From Thermoguttaceae bacterium (lineage in GTDB: Bacteria; Planctomycetota; Planctomycetia; Pirellulales; Thermoguttaceae), in contig JAFTCU010000124.1 of NCBI GenBank assembly GCA_017454585.1, positions 1 to 13,924 of the forward strand: a DNA stretch of 13,924 bases. The letters are read 5' to 3'. The notes beneath the pieces were generated by a model. It ran no database searches and was not told the DNA's origin. It saw only the letters and a list, made by a program, of their open reading frames with translations. Shown here one piece after another: positions 13,627 to 13,924 of the stretch. Each line of letters begins with the position of its first letter. Position 1 is the stretch's first letter. The translations under genes were made by a program, and so were the position numbers.

Positions 13627-13924
13627 CTACTTCCGTTTCACCACCACATCATCGAGGTAGTAAACCCCTTCCTGACCGAGGGAAAGGATCCCGATCCACT
13701 GCAGGGCCTGGAACTTTTCCGGGACGGGGAACGGGCCGAACGTTTCCATCTTGCCGTCCGGCTGCGTCACGGTGAGGTTCCACGTCCGTTCGATGGCTGG
13801 AATCTCCGGAAGTCTCAGTTTTCCCTGCGCCGCCCGGGACTTCATCCCCAGCGTGTAATCGTTCGGGAGGCTCAGCGTGAAGCGGACCCACTCACCGTTG
13901 GGGATTTGCGTCACGACTTTGCCG
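13627..13924 (-). CDS. C-terminal end of an unrecognised protein, cut by the window edge
   Basis: This is the last 98 or so codons of a minus-strand gene. The frame stays open to the right edge (GKVVTQIPNGEW...), so the start is outside the window; the GTG at 13914 is most likely an internal Val. The visible part has alternating polar and hydrophobic strands (WVRFTLSLP, RTWNLTVTQPDG, KFQALQWIGILSL). It ends in GVYYLDDVVVKRK, a strand-and-Asp pattern common at the ends of carbohydrate-binding-like or LamG-like beta-sandwich domains of exported proteins. That similarity is suggestive only, and I do not assign a family. Confidence 0.6.
   Translation of the reverse strand, partial: GKVVTQIPNGEWVRFTLSLPNDYTLGMKSRAAQGKLRLPEIPAIERTWNLTVTQPDGKMETFGPFPVPEKFQALQWIGILSLGQEGVYYLDDVVVKRK

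Overview
The window looks like chromosome from a planctomycete, probably a gut- or sediment-type relative of the Pirellulales/Thermoguttaceae. That placement is inferred from the gene families present: a DUF1559 prepilin-like protein with an H-X9-DG motif, a PEP-CTERM surface protein, a Tat-exported DUF1680/GH127-like enzyme, a BatA-type membrane protein and an MMPL/RND exporter. There are no rRNA or tRNA genes, no CRISPR array and no recognisable mobile element.

Layout: 1-183 is a non-coding leader with a GC-rich palindrome, a terminator-like hairpin and an AT-rich promoter region. 184-2712 (+) encodes a secreted PEP-CTERM protein built from three ~209-residue tandem repeats. It converges on 2808-4565 (-), a Tat-exported GH127-like glycosidase, with a 17-bp hairpin between the two genes. 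4666-4905 (-) is a small AtpZ/AtpI-like membrane protein lying away from any ATP synthase operon. Its leader holds a 7-bp tandem repeat and is divergent from 5119-6099 (+), the DUF1559 prepilin-like gene, which has its own promoter, Shine-Dalgarno and terminator. 6221-8854 (-) is a 12-TM MMPL/RND transporter. Across an AT-rich 325-bp divergent region lies 9180-11000 (+), a BatA-domain protein with a shortened VWA-like region. 11090-12142 (+) is histidinol-phosphate aminotransferase (hisC) and 12176-13525 (+) a MATE efflux transporter. 13627-13924 (-) is the C-terminal end of an unrecognised gene that enters from the right edge, with its own terminator.

The theme is cell envelope and surface functions (exported repeat protein, exported glycosidase, pseudopilin-like protein, two exporters, BatA protein) plus one amino-acid biosynthesis gene. 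Most genes look singly transcribed; only hisC-MATE resembles a short operon. I found no gene cluster that clearly forms an undescribed system. The observations most worth a second look are the three-unit repeat protein, a 9-base motif (TTCATCATT) shared by the leaders of three genes that lack a Shine-Dalgarno, a LacI/cre-like operator over the promoter of the glycosidase gene, the compact VWA-like region, and an out-of-frame small ORF carrying the only Shine-Dalgarno-like sequence before the BatA gene.
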